DNA of 64,000 nucleotides from an uncultured Methanomethylovorans sp. (GCF_963678545.1 NZ_OY782870.1:372001-436000), one strand, 5' to 3'. Positions 37,604 through 48,023 are shown, counted from the first letter of the stretch. Translations and numbers: made by a program. The notes: generated by a model from the sequence alone, not told the origin.

Positions 37604-39220
37604 ATGGCAGCGCTCATCGAGGTCAAGAACCTTAATCTGGATTTTGACGGTGTTCAAGTTCTAAAGGACATCAATCTTACCATAAATGAAGGAGAGGTCA
37701 TCGGCATATTGGGACGAAGCGGAGCAGGTAAAACTGTGTTGATGCACGTACTTCGTGGTGTCGAAGAATATGAAAGCATCAGCGGGCAGGTGATATACCA
37801 TTTAGCACGCTGTGAAAAATGTGGTCATATAGAACCCCCAAGCAAAGTAGGACAGGAATGCAGTGGATGTGCTGGAGAAAAACTAGTACCTTTTGATGCT
37901 GATTTTATAGAGATGTCCATACATGATCATAAGAGAAGAGAGATCACTAAAAGAATAGCTATAATGCTCCAACGTACTTTTGCATTGTACGGTGATGAAA
38001 AAGTCATCACAAATGTAATAAATTCCCTTACTGAGATTGGGAATCAGGATGAAGATGTGACTTCAAAAGCTATGGAACTTCTGGAAAAAGTACAACTCTC
38101 ACATCGGATGATGCATATAGCACGTGACCTGAGCGGTGGAGAGAAACAAAGGGTTGTATTAGCCCGCCAGCTTGTGAGAAATCCCATGCTATTGCTTGCT
38201 GATGAACCTACAGGTACGCTAGATCCAAGGACAGCAAAGATAGTGCATGAGGTTATTGGGCGGACAGTGAAAGACTATAAAATGACGATGGTCATAACCT
38301 CTCACTGGTCTGAAGTGGTAGAAGAAATTGCAGACAAGGCAATTATCCTTGAAGATGGAGTTATAATCAACGAAGGGAAGCCATGTGATATGGCAAAACA
38401 ATTCGCTGGAATGGCTTGTGCAATTGAAAAGAAAAAAGATATTGCTCTTGGAAGCCCTATCATAAGAGTGCAGAACCTCCGGAAAAAGTATATATCTGTC
38501 ACAAGAGGAGTCGTCAACGCGGTAAGCGATATCTCTTTCGAAGTAAGAGAAGGCGAGATATTTGGGCTTGCCGGGGTTAGTGGTGCCGGAAAGACCACCA
38601 CTTCCGAAATACTCATGGGAATAGTCCAGCCGACAAGTGGAGAAGTGATGACACGAGTGGGAGAAGAATGGATAGATATGAAAAAACCCGGTCCTGAATG
38701 TAGAGGACGTGCAGTTCGATACATGGGAATATTACACCAGGAATATAGCCTCTACATACACCGTAATGTCATAGATAACCTCACTGAGTCAATTGGAATA
38801 GATCTTCCCTATGAACTTGCTGTAAGGAAAGCCATCATTACTTTGAAAACTACGGGGTTCACAGAGGAAAAGGCAAGATCGATCTTACCTAAAATGCCTG
38901 ATGAACTTAGTGAAGGAGAAAGGCATAGAGTAGCACTTGCTCAAATATTAATGAAAGAGCCAAATATAATAGTAATGGATGAACCCACTGGTACCATGGA
39001 TCCCATTACTAAAAAAGATGTCACTAGATCCATTCTCAAAGCACGTGAGGAGCTAGGCAACACATTCATAATCGTATCACATGACATGGACTTCCTTGAA
39101 GACATATGTGATACTGTAGCACTCATGAGAAATGGTGAGATAGTAGATATTGGAGAGCCAAAGAAAGTGATATCTCAACTTACCGAAAATGAGCGCATAG
39201 AGGCTGCAGCGGATAAATAA
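37604..39220 (+). CDS. atwA: methyl-coenzyme M reductase activation component A2 (twin ABC ATPase)
   Basis: A 538-residue soluble protein with two ABC ATPase domains that drives ATP-dependent reductive activation of methyl-CoM reductase. Domain 1 has Walker A GRSGAGKT (37-44), a zinc ribbon insert with Cys 70, 73, 86 and 89, signature LSGGEKQR (176-183) and Walker [14 protein letters not shown]. Domain 2 has GVSGAGKTT, signature LSEGERHR and [19 protein letters not shown] ribosome site precedes ATG 37604. It leads a run of seven closely spaced marker genes. Confidence 0.95.
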   Translation: MAALIEVKNLNLDFDGVQVLKDINLTINEGEVIGILGRSGAGKTVLMHVLRGVEEYESISGQVIYHLARCEKCGHIEPPSKVGQECSGCAGEKLVPFDADFIEMSIHDHKRREITKRIAIMLQRTFALYGDEKVITNVINSLTEIGNQDEDVTSKAMELLEKVQLSHRMMHIARDLSGGEKQRVVLARQLVRNPMLLLADEPTGTLDPRTAKIVHEVIGRTVKDYKMTMVITSHWSEVVEEIADKAIILEDGVIINEGKPCDMAKQFAGMACAIEKKKDIALGSPIIRVQNLRKKYISVTRGVVNAVSDISFEVREGEIFGLAGVSGAGKTTTSEILMGIVQPTSGEVMTRVGEEWIDMKKPGPECRGRAVRYMGILHQEYSLYIHRNVIDNLTESIGIDLPYELAVRKAIITLKTTGFTEEKARSILPKMPDELSEGERHRVALAQILMKEPNIIVMDEPTGTMDPITKKDVTRSILKAREELGNTFIIVSHDMDFLEDICDTVALMRNGEIVDIGEPKKVISQLTENERIEAAADK

Positions 39221-39244
39221 CAGATAAAAAAAGAGGTGTTAAAC

Positions 39245-40792
39245 GTGGATGGCATGATAACTGTAGAGGTCAACAATGTAAAAATAGAGTTGCCTGAAGG
39301 AGCTACCCTTAGGGATGCCATCCTGGCATTTGATACCCCATACAAAGAAGGAGATTCAATCGGGATCCTTAAGCGATCTGCTGCTGCGCAAGAAGAAAAC
39401 GTGACAGAGTATCGGATAATTACAACTGCTGGAGAGTTTATGATAGAGCTCTTCGCAACAGATTCACCATCAAAAAGGCGATGGGCGGAGAAATCTGAAG
39501 AATATAGAAATATACCCCTCAGATGGTCTAGCAGAGATGCAGTTGCATTCGGCCCCTTTTCAAGCGATATGGTTCCTAAGAAAGAGGCTGGAGTATATAG
39601 AGAATATGAAGTTCTTTTTGCAGCCGGTGGCGGGGATCCCCGCAATACACATATAATAATAACTAAGGATAGACACTCTGCGGAATATGGGGATCCGCAA
39701 GAAAGTGCCTTTGGAAGAGTCGTAAGTGGAAAAAGAGTGTTGGAAAGCCTGGGTCAGAAAGACAGTATAATTGAGATTAAGCCAGTAATATCATGGAAAC
39801 AAATAGGTGAACATCTCCTTACTACTGACCTAGCAACTCCTCTGGAAAATGGGGAAAAAGTATTCACATATCTGGATGTGGTGATGTCTCCGGAATCTCC
39901 TATGGGAGCAGAACATTTTTTTGCACTGATGAGGAAGGGAAGTTTCAAGGTGGACATGGTCTCAAGCTCGTTCATATCAGACCATACTCTTCTTGGAGAG
40001 CTGCCTGCATATGAAAACTATGAACCACGCACGATGGGAACCATATTCCTGCGCACAGTGGGATATGGATCAGGAAAGGCATTTATCTCAACAGATGACA
40101 GGACAGCCAGCATTCTGCATTCTGTCATAGGACATGTGGACAAGGGCATGGAATTGGTGAAAATGGCAGAAGTTGGACACCGGCTTCTAGTACGCACCAC
40201 ACCTCCACAGATTATGTTGCATGGCAAGAATTTCTTGGAGGCTGAAGAGGAGCTGACCCCATTTGGTGTAAAACTCATTCGTGAAGGAGACACAAATGAT
40301 GAAGCACTGATAGTTGCCCAAGATCCTGATACTACTATTGGGATACTGCAAGAAGGTACTGTAAGGGCCACTGGCATCGATGACTCAAAAATAGTCAATA
40401 TAGAATTATATGATGATGTTGCACCCATAACCCTGGATTTCTTCAGGCATGCTATTGGGCTGCAGTTTAGGCCCGTAGGAATATTGCCATTGATAATGAT
40501 GTATGAGAACACCTATATATTCAAAGCTGAAAAACCTGCTGAAAGATATAAAGAAATTCTGCCGGAGAACGTACCAAATAAAAAAGTTGCAGCCGGAGAG
40601 ATAGGTGTTACTAATCAGGCAGCAAAGCGTATGGGAATGGTAGGTGTCAAGACTAAGGACGATGATTTCTTCGGACCCACCGGAGAGAAGTTCATAAGTA
40701 CAAATATCATCGGACGCATCTTTGACACGGAAAAACTTCAACATTTCAAGGAAGGAGACAAGGTCTATGTCATTGAACGCAACAGGGAGTGA
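39245..40792 (+). CDS. mmp3: methanogenesis marker protein 3
   Basis: About 515 residues. Mmp3 is a known part of the methyl-CoM reductase activation complex with McrC, Mmp7, Mmp17 and A2. The N-terminus (ITVEVNNVKIELPEGATLRDAI) is ubiquitin-like, and the rest contains cyclophilin-type beta-barrel pieces (SPMGAEHFFALMRKGSF). I chose GTG 39245: GAGGTG at 39233-39238 lies 6 bases before it, whereas the GTG at 39236 is inside that site. It follows atwA by 24 bases. Confidence 0.92.
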   Translation: MDGMITVEVNNVKIELPEGATLRDAILAFDTPYKEGDSIGILKRSAAAQEENVTEYRIITTAGEFMIELFATDSPSKRRWAEKSEEYRNIPLRWSSRDAVAFGPFSSDMVPKKEAGVYREYEVLFAAGGGDPRNTHIIITKDRHSAEYGDPQESAFGRVVSGKRVLESLGQKDSIIEIKPVISWKQIGEHLLTTDLATPLENGEKVFTYLDVVMSPESPMGAEHFFALMRKGSFKVDMVSSSFISDHTLLGELPAYENYEPRTMGTIFLRTVGYGSGKAFISTDDRTASILHSVIGHVDKGMELVKMAEVGHRLLVRTTPPQIMLHGKNFLEAEEELTPFGVKLIREGDTNDEALIVAQDPDTTIGILQEGTVRATGIDDSKIVNIELYDDVAPITLDFFRHAIGLQFRPVGILPLIMMYENTYIFKAEKPAERYKEILPENVPNKKVAAGEIGVTNQAAKRMGMVGVKTKDDDFFGPTGEKFISTNIIGRIFDTEKLQHFKEGDKVYVIERNRE

Positions 40793-40796
40793 ACTC

Positions 40797-41228
40797 ATGG
40801 ATAATGGGGAAGATATTATTACCAAAATAGTGGTCATAAGTTCTGACAGCGTTCTGCCCATAGACGCGGCGATGAAAGTTTATCAATCCGAAACTGCCAT
40901 AACGATCAAAGAGACCTGTTTTGGAACAATGGTCACCGGCCCCAGAAATGCTGTGGATGGGGTTGTGGATGAACTAAGGGCAATGGATAGGAATCATGTC
41001 TTTGTGAAAGAGCGTGGATTTCGTCCTGGGGATGAAAGAAGATGCCGGGCCGTAAGGGGTGGTGGACCCAGACCAGGATTTCATTACCTGAGAGAAGAAG
41101 TACAGATGCTACCCATGATAGGAAAAGCACTTGATGCTTATGACAAGCATGTTCCACTCACGGAGATACACCGTGCTAAAAAAATAGATGTAAAGAAGCT
41201 GAAGGACATCATTGAATCTAATATATGA
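40797..41228 (+). CDS. mmp6: methanogenesis marker protein 6
   Basis: A 143-residue protein unique to methanogens and close relatives. Conserved features are ETCFGTMVTGP near residue 40 and the Arg-rich CRAVRGGGPRPGFHYL near residue 80. Biochemical function is not established. Start ATG 40797 lies 4 bases after the mmp3 stop and has GGGAG at 40785-40789. Position in this operon supports a role in making, activating or modifying methyl-CoM reductase. Confidence 0.9.
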   Translation: MDNGEDIITKIVVISSDSVLPIDAAMKVYQSETAITIKETCFGTMVTGPRNAVDGVVDELRAMDRNHVFVKERGFRPGDERRCRAVRGGGPRPGFHYLREEVQMLPMIGKALDAYDKHVPLTEIHRAKKIDVKKLKDIIESNI

Positions 41229-41238
41229 GGGAATATAA

Positions 41239-41691
41239 ATGGCAAAAGTGATAATTTATCCTATTAACAGCCTGATACTTTCTGATCTTGTAGAGCGTTT
41301 CGGCCACAAACCCCTTGCGATGATGGAAAAGATTAAAGAGAAAGTAAATACGGTTGGGGTAGATTCACCACCTCTTAACATAACAGCCGAAGAACCAAAA
41401 ATGGGTCTGAAATATGCAGCTGTGGAAGTGCCTGCAGGAGTCAGAGGGCGGATGGCCATAGTTGGTCCTATGATAGACGAGGCAGAAGCTGCTATAATTG
41501 TGAATGAAGCGTCCATGGCCTTTGGATGTATGGGATGTGCCAGGACGAACGAGCTAACTAAATACCTGATACGCAAAAAAGAGATTCCAATTCTTGAAGT
41601 AGAATACCCCAGAAGTGAAGAGGAAGGCCAAGAATTTGTCTATAAGATTGCCGAATTCCTGAAATCCCTGCCGCCGGAGGATAAAGTATGA
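41239..41691 (+). CDS. mmp5: methanogenesis marker protein 5
   Basis: A 150-residue methanogen marker. A conserved CMGCARTN motif near residue 98 suggests a redox or metal site, and the surrounding [24 protein letters not shown] segment has a Rossmann-like pattern. No function has been assigned. GAGGG lies ahead of ATG 41239. It overlaps mmp15 by 4 bases (ATGA), so the two are translationally coupled. Confidence 0.9.
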   Translation: MAKVIIYPINSLILSDLVERFGHKPLAMMEKIKEKVNTVGVDSPPLNITAEEPKMGLKYAAVEVPAGVRGRMAIVGPMIDEAEAAIIVNEASMAFGCMGCARTNELTKYLIRKKEIPILEVEYPRSEEEGQEFVYKIAEFLKSLPPEDKV

Positions 41692-42929
41692 CCAAAGATA
41701 AGCAGGTAAAAGTGGCGTTAGTCTCATGCGGTTCGGAATATGCAGGAGTTCAGGGAGAACTGGAAAAAGTAGCTGCTAGTGTCAATGCAAAACTAATTTT
41801 TCCTGAGATAGATATATCTTCTCTTGATACCATTGGAAGAGATTTTGGAATAGAGGCTGCAAGCCCTGATCTACGTCTGATGATGGCAAGAGCTCAGGCA
41901 GTAGTGGAAGGTCTTACCGATGTGGATGGAGTGTTTATAACATCATGTTTTAGGTGTGCTGAAGCTGCTATTGTAAGGAACGAAGTAAGAAGGTACATAA
42001 ACAAACATTCTAATGTTCCTGTGATCAGCTATTCTTTCACAGAGAGGACAACTGCAGCTACTCTTATGACAAGGATGGAAGCACTCACTACTATCGCAAA
42101 AAGAAAACATCTGCTGGCCCGTGAGCAACAGACTGGCCTTACTGCAGGTATAGACTCCGGTTCAACCACCACAAAAGCTGTGATCATGCGAGATAACAAA
42201 ATCATTGGCCGGGGTTGGGTGCCCACTATAAAGGTAATTGATAGTGCCACAGAAGCTTTTAACCATGCACTAGAGGAGGCGGGTGTAAAGGCTGAAGAAA
42301 TTCAAGCCATTGGAACTACCGGATATGGCAGATTCCTAGTAGGAGAGCATTTTAAAGCACAACTGATACAGGAAGAGATTACGGTCAACTCCAAGGGTGC
42401 GGTGTACCTGGCAAACAAGCAAAAAGGCTCTGCAACTGTTATCGACATAGGAGGAATGGACAACAAGGCCATCTCTGTACAGGATGGTATACCTGGCATG
42501 TTCACCATGGGAGGTATCTGCGCAGGTGCTTCCGGGCGTTTTCTGGACATGACAGCAAAGAGGCTTGGTGTAGATATCACAGAACTTGGAACATTGGCCG
42601 TCAAAGGTATGCAGGAAAAAGTTGACATGAACAGTTACTGCATTGTCTTTGGTATCCAGTCACTGGTAAACTCGCTTGCAAAGGGAGCAAGACCAGAGGA
42701 TGTGGCTGCTGCTGCATGTCATAGTGTGGTTGAACAGATATTTGAGCAGCAATTGCAGGAAGTGGATGTAAAGGAACCATTAATTCTAGTGGGTGGCTCT
42801 TCACTAATAGAAGGAGTTCCAAAAGCCTTGAGCAATTTGCTTAAAATAGATGTACTGGTACCACCAAATTCTCACCTCATAGGTGCTGTGGGAAGTGCGT
42901 TGCTGGCGTCCGGATTTGTGGAGGAATAA
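41688..42929 (+). CDS. mmp15: methanogenesis marker protein 15 (BadF/BadG ATPase fold)
   Basis: A 413-residue protein. Residues 1-140 form a unique domain with [16 protein letters not shown]. The C-terminal part is an ASKHA ATPase like the activators of 2-hydroxyacyl-CoA dehydratases and ATP-driven corrinoid or F430 reductants: [31 protein letters not shown], and [20 protein letters not shown] with the cysteine that usually binds an intersubunit 4Fe-4S cluster. This suggests ATP-coupled low-potential electron transfer. GGAGG precedes ATG 41688 inside the mmp5 end. Confidence 0.92.
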   Translation: MTKDKQVKVALVSCGSEYAGVQGELEKVAASVNAKLIFPEIDISSLDTIGRDFGIEAASPDLRLMMARAQAVVEGLTDVDGVFITSCFRCAEAAIVRNEVRRYINKHSNVPVISYSFTERTTAATLMTRMEALTTIAKRKHLLAREQQTGLTAGIDSGSTTTKAVIMRDNKIIGRGWVPTIKVIDSATEAFNHALEEAGVKAEEIQAIGTTGYGRFLVGEHFKAQLIQEEITVNSKGAVYLANKQKGSATVIDIGGMDNKAISVQDGIPGMFTMGGICAGASGRFLDMTAKRLGVDITELGTLAVKGMQEKVDMNSYCIVFGIQSLVNSLAKGARPEDVAAAACHSVVEQIFEQQLQEVDVKEPLILVGGSSLIEGVPKALSNLLKIDVLVPPNSHLIGAVGSALLASGFVEE

Positions 42930-42934
42930 AACTT

Positions 42935-43549
42935 ATGGAACCTCTGGAGATCTTCAAGGTAGAGACAAAAATACGTGAAGAGGGCGAAGCTTACAAGTCC
43001 ATTCTCTCAGATGTCATATCTGAACTTGCACTTGCCAATGCTATTGGCGGAATCTATGTGATCATAACACCTGAAGACTCCCTGTTCCAGATGGCCATTA
43101 TTCTGAGGGGAAGTCCACCGCTGGTAAAAACATCGGACTTTGCAGATGTCAACATTGGGGCTCTTGGCAAAAATGAGATACAGTTGGTCCTACGTGATGA
43201 AAAATATCTGCCGGACCTGTTGGAAAAACTCTGGGCAAAATATGGGCGTGGAAAGGTTATCCAGCAGGACAGGAAGACCATCAATGTAAGCGTGGGAAAT
43301 ATAGATAGTGAGGTCGAGACCATAACAGAAATGATCATATTCGACCCAAAGCGCACACTTCTTTCGAGGCTTGTAGAAATGGCTATAAGAGGAACACCTG
43401 AAGGGTTCAGGGTACGCTATCACTCACTTAACGGTAATGAATTCATTTTTGTGGCATCAGAAGATGCCATGAAACCTGAATGGGTGCAGCAGGGACACCA
43501 AATGCTTGAAAAGATAAAAGGAGGGGAAGCTCTTGGCAGCAGTGCTTGA
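42935..43549 (+). CDS. mmp17: methanogenesis marker protein 17
   Basis: A 204-residue protein, reported as a part of the methyl-CoM reductase activation complex. It is mixed alpha/beta with no cysteine ligands of note (for example GGIYVIITPEDSLFQMAIILRG and EMIIFDPKRTLLSRLVEMAIRG), so a structural or scaffolding role is likely. Start ATG 42935 has GGAGG upstream, 5 bases after mmp15. Its 3' end overlaps mmp7 by 17 bases. Confidence 0.92.
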   Translation: MEPLEIFKVETKIREEGEAYKSILSDVISELALANAIGGIYVIITPEDSLFQMAIILRGSPPLVKTSDFADVNIGALGKNEIQLVLRDEKYLPDLLEKLWAKYGRGKVIQQDRKTINVSVGNIDSEVETITEMIIFDPKRTLLSRLVEMAIRGTPEGFRVRYHSLNGNEFIFVASEDAMKPEWVQQGHQMLEKIKGGEALGSSA

Positions 43550-44468
43550 ACCTTACATATATGAAGGTGGTATACATAGACATACGCTTCTTTTAGAATT
43601 ATTGGAAGATCTGGGAGGATACCTCATCCAGAAAACTCCAGCTGCCACAGAGGTAACACTTGTCATGCTTGTACCCAGAGATGATGTACATCTTATTGAA
43701 CAGCTTGCCAAAGAATTACTTGGAAAAATATCCAAAGCTCCTCTTACGGGAACGGAGATAGCTGTGGTCTCACCTACACTAGCATCTCATCACCTACCAC
43801 ATTCTGCCTGCGATATAGCTGAATTTCTGCGGCGTGGAGGAGCAAATACCACAATGATAGGACTTGCCAGAGGAATGGGGCGAAGAGTTTCACTTTCTGC
43901 AGATTATGAAAGAAAACTCATAAACGAGCATGATATTGCTCTGTTCTCTTTTGGTACCTTTCGAGACTGTATCATAAACAAGAAACCAAAACTCTTTGAA
44001 GGTATAAAAATACCCATCGTTGCCACGGGAGGTCCTGATATTAAGACCGAAGAAGTACCAGGAGCCGATATGTACATTGGAAACATAGGCAGGGTATCCC
44101 ACAGATTACGTCACAGTGACGAACTGGAAGGTCTGGACGTTATGAGCGAGAAAGTGGGGTTAATCGTGGAGAAGATTAGAGAGGATATTGCAAGGGATCC
44201 CCTTGCGGTCATGCCTGCCAGAATAATGAAAGAAGTACAAGAACAGATCCCTGAAATTGAAAGTGCCTATACTCCTGCACCACTTACACTGCAATTAGAT
44301 GGAGTACGCATAAAACTTCCTTATACAGATTTCCATAAGAAAGTAGAAGAACTAGAGCTTCAAGATAACATACGCCTTGCAGATGTTGCAACTGTTACAC
44401 CTTCAAAAATGAAAAATTACATACTTGTGAAGGTTAAAAGGAAATCTGAAGTAGGCATTGAAATATAA
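43533..44468 (+). CDS. mmp7: methanogenesis marker protein 7
   Basis: A 311-residue member of the activation complex. The N-terminal YEGGIHRHTLLLELLEDLGG and the middle VATGGPDIKTEEVPGADMYIGNIGR are typical of the family; no canonical iron-sulfur motif is visible. I chose TTG 43533 because GGAGG (43520-43524) lies 8 bases before it; the GTG at 43542 would be 17 bases away. The start lies inside mmp17, which implies coupled translation. The C-terminal 40 residues look like a separate small domain. Confidence 0.92.
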   Translation: MAAVLEPYIYEGGIHRHTLLLELLEDLGGYLIQKTPAATEVTLVMLVPRDDVHLIEQLAKELLGKISKAPLTGTEIAVVSPTLASHHLPHSACDIAEFLRRGGANTTMIGLARGMGRRVSLSADYERKLINEHDIALFSFGTFRDCIINKKPKLFEGIKIPIVATGGPDIKTEEVPGADMYIGNIGRVSHRLRHSDELEGLDVMSEKVGLIVEKIREDIARDPLAVMPARIMKEVQEQIPEIESAYTPAPLTLQLDGVRIKLPYTDFHKKVEELELQDNIRLADVATVTPSKMKNYILVKVKRKSEVGIEI

Positions 44469-44483
44469 GATGTGAGGTGCAAC

Positions 44484-44945
44484 GTGGAACTAGAAAAGAT
44501 AAAAGAGATGCTTGATGGAGAGCCTGAAGAAGTTGTAGAGAAACTTCTGGAGGATATTAAGAAGCAATATGGAGAGGTACCTTACATAGCAAACTTCATC
44601 AAAGATATGCCTGAGCTTTTCATCTCTAGAACAATATACACAAATAGCATCATGCGCGAGTTCAAGCGCATGGATCCTAAGACAGTAGAACTTATAAGCA
44701 TTGCTGTAGCTTCTGCGCTCAAATGTGGACATTGCCTTAAAACACATATAAGAGTAGCAAAAAAACTGGGAGTTAGCAGGGAAGAGATTTTCGATACAAT
44801 TCTCATTAGTAGTACTGTGGCAAATGCATCTATACTAGCAGAAGGTACCCGAGCTATAAATTCTGAGTTCTCAGCTACCGATGACAAAAAAGACCCTTCT
44901 TGCATGTTCTGTAATTTTGCTTCAGAACTGCCGGAACAACGCTGA
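44484..44945 (+). CDS. carboxymuconolactone decarboxylase / AhpD-like protein
   Basis: About 153 residues with the AhpD-type helix pair and redox motif CGHCLKTH near residue 80, followed by GVSREEIFDTILIS. The CxxC suggests thiol-disulfide activity. An extra C-terminal CMFC pair is present. I chose GTG 44484 because GAGGTG at 44474-44479 sits just ahead of it. It is the last gene of the activation operon, 15 bases after mmp7, and might protect or recycle thiols used there; this is inference. Confidence 0.82.
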   Translation: MELEKIKEMLDGEPEEVVEKLLEDIKKQYGEVPYIANFIKDMPELFISRTIYTNSIMREFKRMDPKTVELISIAVASALKCGHCLKTHIRVAKKLGVSREEIFDTILISSTVANASILAEGTRAINSEFSATDDKKDPSCMFCNFASELPEQR

Positions 44946-44963
44946 TAGATTTCTTCTAAAAAT

Positions 44964-45881
44964 TTAATAGAAGGGAATGCCTGAAATAATAACACCGACA
45001 GCATACCCTAGTATAACACCTGTATTAAGGAATGGAAGACCAGCCTGGGGTTTTCCTTTCATTACAAATACCATAAGAGCTGAGTATCCGACAAGCGTAC
45101 CGATCATAGCGCCTATAGAAGGATATGAGATTCCAAAGCACTGCAAAGGAGAATACTTTGCAAGGAAAACATTTGCAGAGACTACAAGAATAGTAGGCAT
45201 TACAGCATCTCCCAGACCCATAAAAAATGCTTCTCTCTCTTCTCCTTCCTCCTTCTTGAAAGTGTCCTTGATAAAGGAATAGCTCAGCTTCTTTGGAATT
45301 ACAAAAAGAATGGGTAGCCGTAAATCCATGACTCCTTCCGCAAGATCGATCATATGCTTTGTCTTGTACACAGAAATTGCATCATAGATAGCAAGCAGAG
45401 AAAGCAGAACCAGTACCGGGATTATAGACAGAGAGATACCGAAGATGGCACTTGCGCCCGCTCCTATGATAAGGCCAACGGTGTTTATTACATACCATTC
45501 CGGAAACTTATACAACAGAACAGTAAGAACTATTGAAAGGAAGAGAGAAACAGCATTGATCATACTGTTTGAATCTGTTACTGATGACAATAAAGCTATG
45601 AAGACATAATAGATAGTAGAAGCCACAGCCAGTAGTATCACAAGCTGGATGACCCATTGCAGATTCTTTTTCAATGCAACAAGCAAGAAAAAAGTGAATA
45701 TGAGGATGATCACTATATAGTACAAGCTATTGGCTGTAGAATCCGGATTCTCAAAAGCCTGCATACCTTCAGCAGTCATCGGCTGTGCAAGAAACAAGGA
45801 CAAGAACTGGACAGCTAATATGATGCCAGCCATTGCAAAGATGGGAGCATAATTTTTCAAAAAGCTTTTTTCTGAACTCAA
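44964..45881 (-). CDS. presenilin-like intramembrane aspartyl protease
   Basis: A 305-residue protein with nine predicted membrane segments. The catalytic aspartates are D167 in IYDAISVYKTKH and D225 in the GLGDAVMP motif, and the PAL-like motif appears as GLPFLN at 281-286, with Leu-Pro in place of Pro-Ala-Leu. It belongs to the archaeal PSH (A22) group, which cleaves helices inside the membrane. The native substrate is unknown. It is convergent with the activation operon. Confidence 0.85.
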   Translation of the reverse strand: MSSEKSFLKNYAPIFAMAGIILAVQFLSLFLAQPMTAEGMQAFENPDSTANSLYYIVIILIFTFFLLVALKKNLQWVIQLVILLAVASTIYYVFIALLSSVTDSNSMINAVSLFLSIVLTVLLYKFPEWYVINTVGLIIGAGASAIFGISLSIIPVLVLLSLLAIYDAISVYKTKHMIDLAEGVMDLRLPILFVIPKKLSYSFIKDTFKKEEGEEREAFFMGLGDAVMPTILVVSANVFLAKYSPLQCFGISYPSIGAMIGTLVGYSALMVFVMKGKPQAGLPFLNTGVILGYAVGVIISGIPFY

Positions 45882-45999
45882 GTGATATCCCCTCAGTATA
45901 ACTAATATAATAATAAATGAATGATATTCCGGCAGTATTTAATCTTATCTAATTTTGGGCCATAAATCAAAGTCGCGTATAGAAATAATTGTTGTTACT

Positions 46000-46287
46000 T
46001 CAGAACATTAACTCCAAGGCATTTCTAGCCTTCATGCCTACAGTGATACCGAGTTCTTTGGCTTTTGGAGTGACAGATTTCACTTCAGCAGCGAGAACAT
46101 CTTCAAAGGTGTTAACTCCCGACACCCGTATAGCCACATCACCCAGCTTCTCAGCTGTGGCCATATCCAAATAACCGCACATTACAAAACCGAGATCAGC
46201 TTTTACTACAATTAAGGATGAATGCTGCATTTCAAAGTTCAAGCCTATGGCAATGCCCCTCTGTAGTTTAATTTGTTCTATAATCAT
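46000..46287 (-). CDS. DUF1805 protein (YunC-like)
   Basis: A 95-residue protein with the DUF1805 pattern: an N-terminal GIAIGLNFEMQHSSLIVVKADLGFVMCGYL strand-turn-strand and a middle LGDVAIRVSGVNTFEDVLAAEV. The family includes Bacillus YunC and has no settled function. It stands alone between the presenilin-like gene and an exported protein. Confidence 0.8.
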   Translation of the reverse strand: MIIEQIKLQRGIAIGLNFEMQHSSLIVVKADLGFVMCGYLDMATAEKLGDVAIRVSGVNTFEDVLAAEVKSVTPKAKELGITVGMKARNALELMF

Positions 46288-46329
46288 GTATTGACCGCGC
46301 CAATGTGAAATGAACTTTATCCAATTATA

Positions 46330-47103
46330 TTAATCAATCCTAGCATTATTCATCCCTAAAGATGGAAGTATCCTTTCTGCAAGAGATGAATTTTGCTCTT
46401 TGCCATCTATTGAGATAGCGTCACCTAAAATATTGTAAGTAACTCGTTCAACAGGAGAAACTGCACCTTGAATTTCATCCAAGTGGAAATAAACTGTTGC
46501 TTTATCTGTTGAACCAAAAATACCTCGAATTATAATGGATTCTTGATCAGTACTGATAGATACATTATCGATACCTTCAGTAGAATCTACATATGTTCCA
46601 TTGGACATATTGATAAGTAGAGGAGTACCTTTTTCACCAATGAAACTTATGCTGCTGTCACATGGCTCTGATAGTGGGTCAACCAGGTGATAATTAGTCG
46701 TGTAGAGATTCCTAATTGCCTCCACCTGTGCTACCGGCCCTAATAATTCAGATGACATCAAAGAGCTCACATCAGTTAATACGACAGATTGAGAAGATCC
46801 ATTTATGATAACATCCATATTTTCATGGATAGAGTTCTCTAAAGTAGATCTGGTCTTCACATCGGCCTTAAGGACTTCCCATGCACTGATGAAGTGGTCC
46901 TGGTTACCTAAAGACATGTCAATGTAGTCTTTGTAGAGGAGGGCATTGCCTTCAGTATATGTTTCCGTATACATCCACTGAACAGTGTCATATCCTACAG
47001 TAATATTGTTCTCCCAGGTGAATGCTGCATTCACCGGAAGTACCATGAGGAAAATCAATACTGAAAATACTAAAAGTAAAGACCTCAAACTATCACCCAT
47101 CAA
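46330..47103 (-). CDS. exported protein of unknown function, 257 aa
   Basis: An N-terminal signal peptide (LLLVFSVLIFLMVLPVNA, about residues 9-27) is followed by an extracellular domain with several N-glycosylation sequons (NITV, NGSSQS, NMSNGT, NVSIS). There is no C-terminal membrane helix. I do not recognise the family. The start overlaps the end of map by 4 bases, so it is probably translated from the same message. M2 (MGDSLRS) is an equally good start. Confidence 0.7.
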   Translation of the reverse strand: MMGDSLRSLLLVFSVLIFLMVLPVNAAFTWENNITVGYDTVQWMYTETYTEGNALLYKDYIDMSLGNQDHFISAWEVLKADVKTRSTLENSIHENMDVIINGSSQSVVLTDVSSLMSSELLGPVAQVEAIRNLYTTNYHLVDPLSEPCDSSISFIGEKGTPLLINMSNGTYVDSTEGIDNVSISTDQESIIIRGIFGSTDKATVYFHLDEIQGAVSPVERVTYNILGDAISIDGKEQNSSLAERILPSLGMNNARID

Positions 47104-47990
47104 AGAGTAGTTACCTGGCAGCCATCATCTGTAACGATCAGCGTATGTTCTGCCTGCGAGACCATGCCACCTGCAACTTCTTTCAGCACGGGATAAGAAG
47201 TAATTACACCTGACTTAGCAAGCTGCATAAGAGCAAAGTCCAGCTTTTCGGTTTTAAGCCACCTCTTGGCAAATGGCAACATTTGATAAGGTTCAATCTC
47301 TTTTAATAGATTACGAGCAGCTGGCAGACGCACGGGTTTGTTCCCTATTACACTGAAAATCTCCGACCATGAGCCATCTACTATTTTTCCTGCCCCATCT
47401 GTAGCAAAGGGTTCAATGGCTATCGCATCTCCAACCTGGAGTACAGAGCCATGATCTATATGGCGGTTGGGTATGCTGGGATGTGTATGAGCAATATACC
47501 TAGCAACACCATGACCTGTGAGATTAATGATTGGCTTAAAACCAAGATTTACAATAGTATCTTCTATCACACCGCCTATCTGTGCAGTGCTCACACCGCT
47601 TTTCACGATATCTATGGCGGCATAAAGAGCAGCCTCGGAGGCTTTTACGAGATCCCCATACTTCCCTGTGAGATCTACCGTGATGGCAGAATCAGCAATA
47701 TAGCCATCAACGTGCACCCCTATATCAAGCTTTACCACATCTTCTCCAAAAACAGTCTCATCACCTTCCATCGGCGTAGCATGAGCAGCTTCTTCATTAC
47801 GTGAAATATTGCACGGGAAAGCTGAACCATCTGCTCCAAGCTCAATAGCCCTGTTCTCCACAAATTCGGCCACCTCAAGCAGGCTTGCACCCACTTTGAT
47901 TTTATCCTTTGCTTCGCCCCTTACCCTGGATAGAATCTCACCTGCTTTGAGATATTTCTCCAGAATATCCTCCTGCATTTTAACCATCAT
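47100..47990 (-). CDS. map: methionine aminopeptidase, type 2
   Basis: A 296-residue archaeal type 2 enzyme that removes initiator methionine. The pita-bread metal ligands are in VKLDIGVHVDGYIADSAITVDL (two Asp), TGHGVARYIAHTHPSIPN (His), AIEPFATDG (Glu) and the C-terminal SQAEHTLIVT (Glu). The helical insertion that defines type 2 enzymes is present near residues 200-260. M2 would serve as well as M1. A second M24 gene lies 34 bases upstream on the same strand. Confidence 0.94.
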   Translation of the reverse strand: MMVKMQEDILEKYLKAGEILSRVRGEAKDKIKVGASLLEVAEFVENRAIELGADGSAFPCNISRNEEAAHATPMEGDETVFGEDVVKLDIGVHVDGYIADSAITVDLTGKYGDLVKASEAALYAAIDIVKSGVSTAQIGGVIEDTIVNLGFKPIINLTGHGVARYIAHTHPSIPNRHIDHGSVLQVGDAIAIEPFATDGAGKIVDGSWSEIFSVIGNKPVRLPAARNLLKEIEPYQMLPFAKRWLKTEKLDFALMQLAKSGVITSYPVLKEVAGGMVSQAEHTLIVTDDGCQVTTL

Positions 47991-48023
47991 TAAACACCTA
48001 CTGACTAATGCCTTTATAAAAAC

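Noticed and set aside
44484..44945. AhpD-like gene as a further methanogenesis marker
   Set aside because: The CxxC helix pair identifies a broad redox family found far outside methanogens; only its position links it to the operon.
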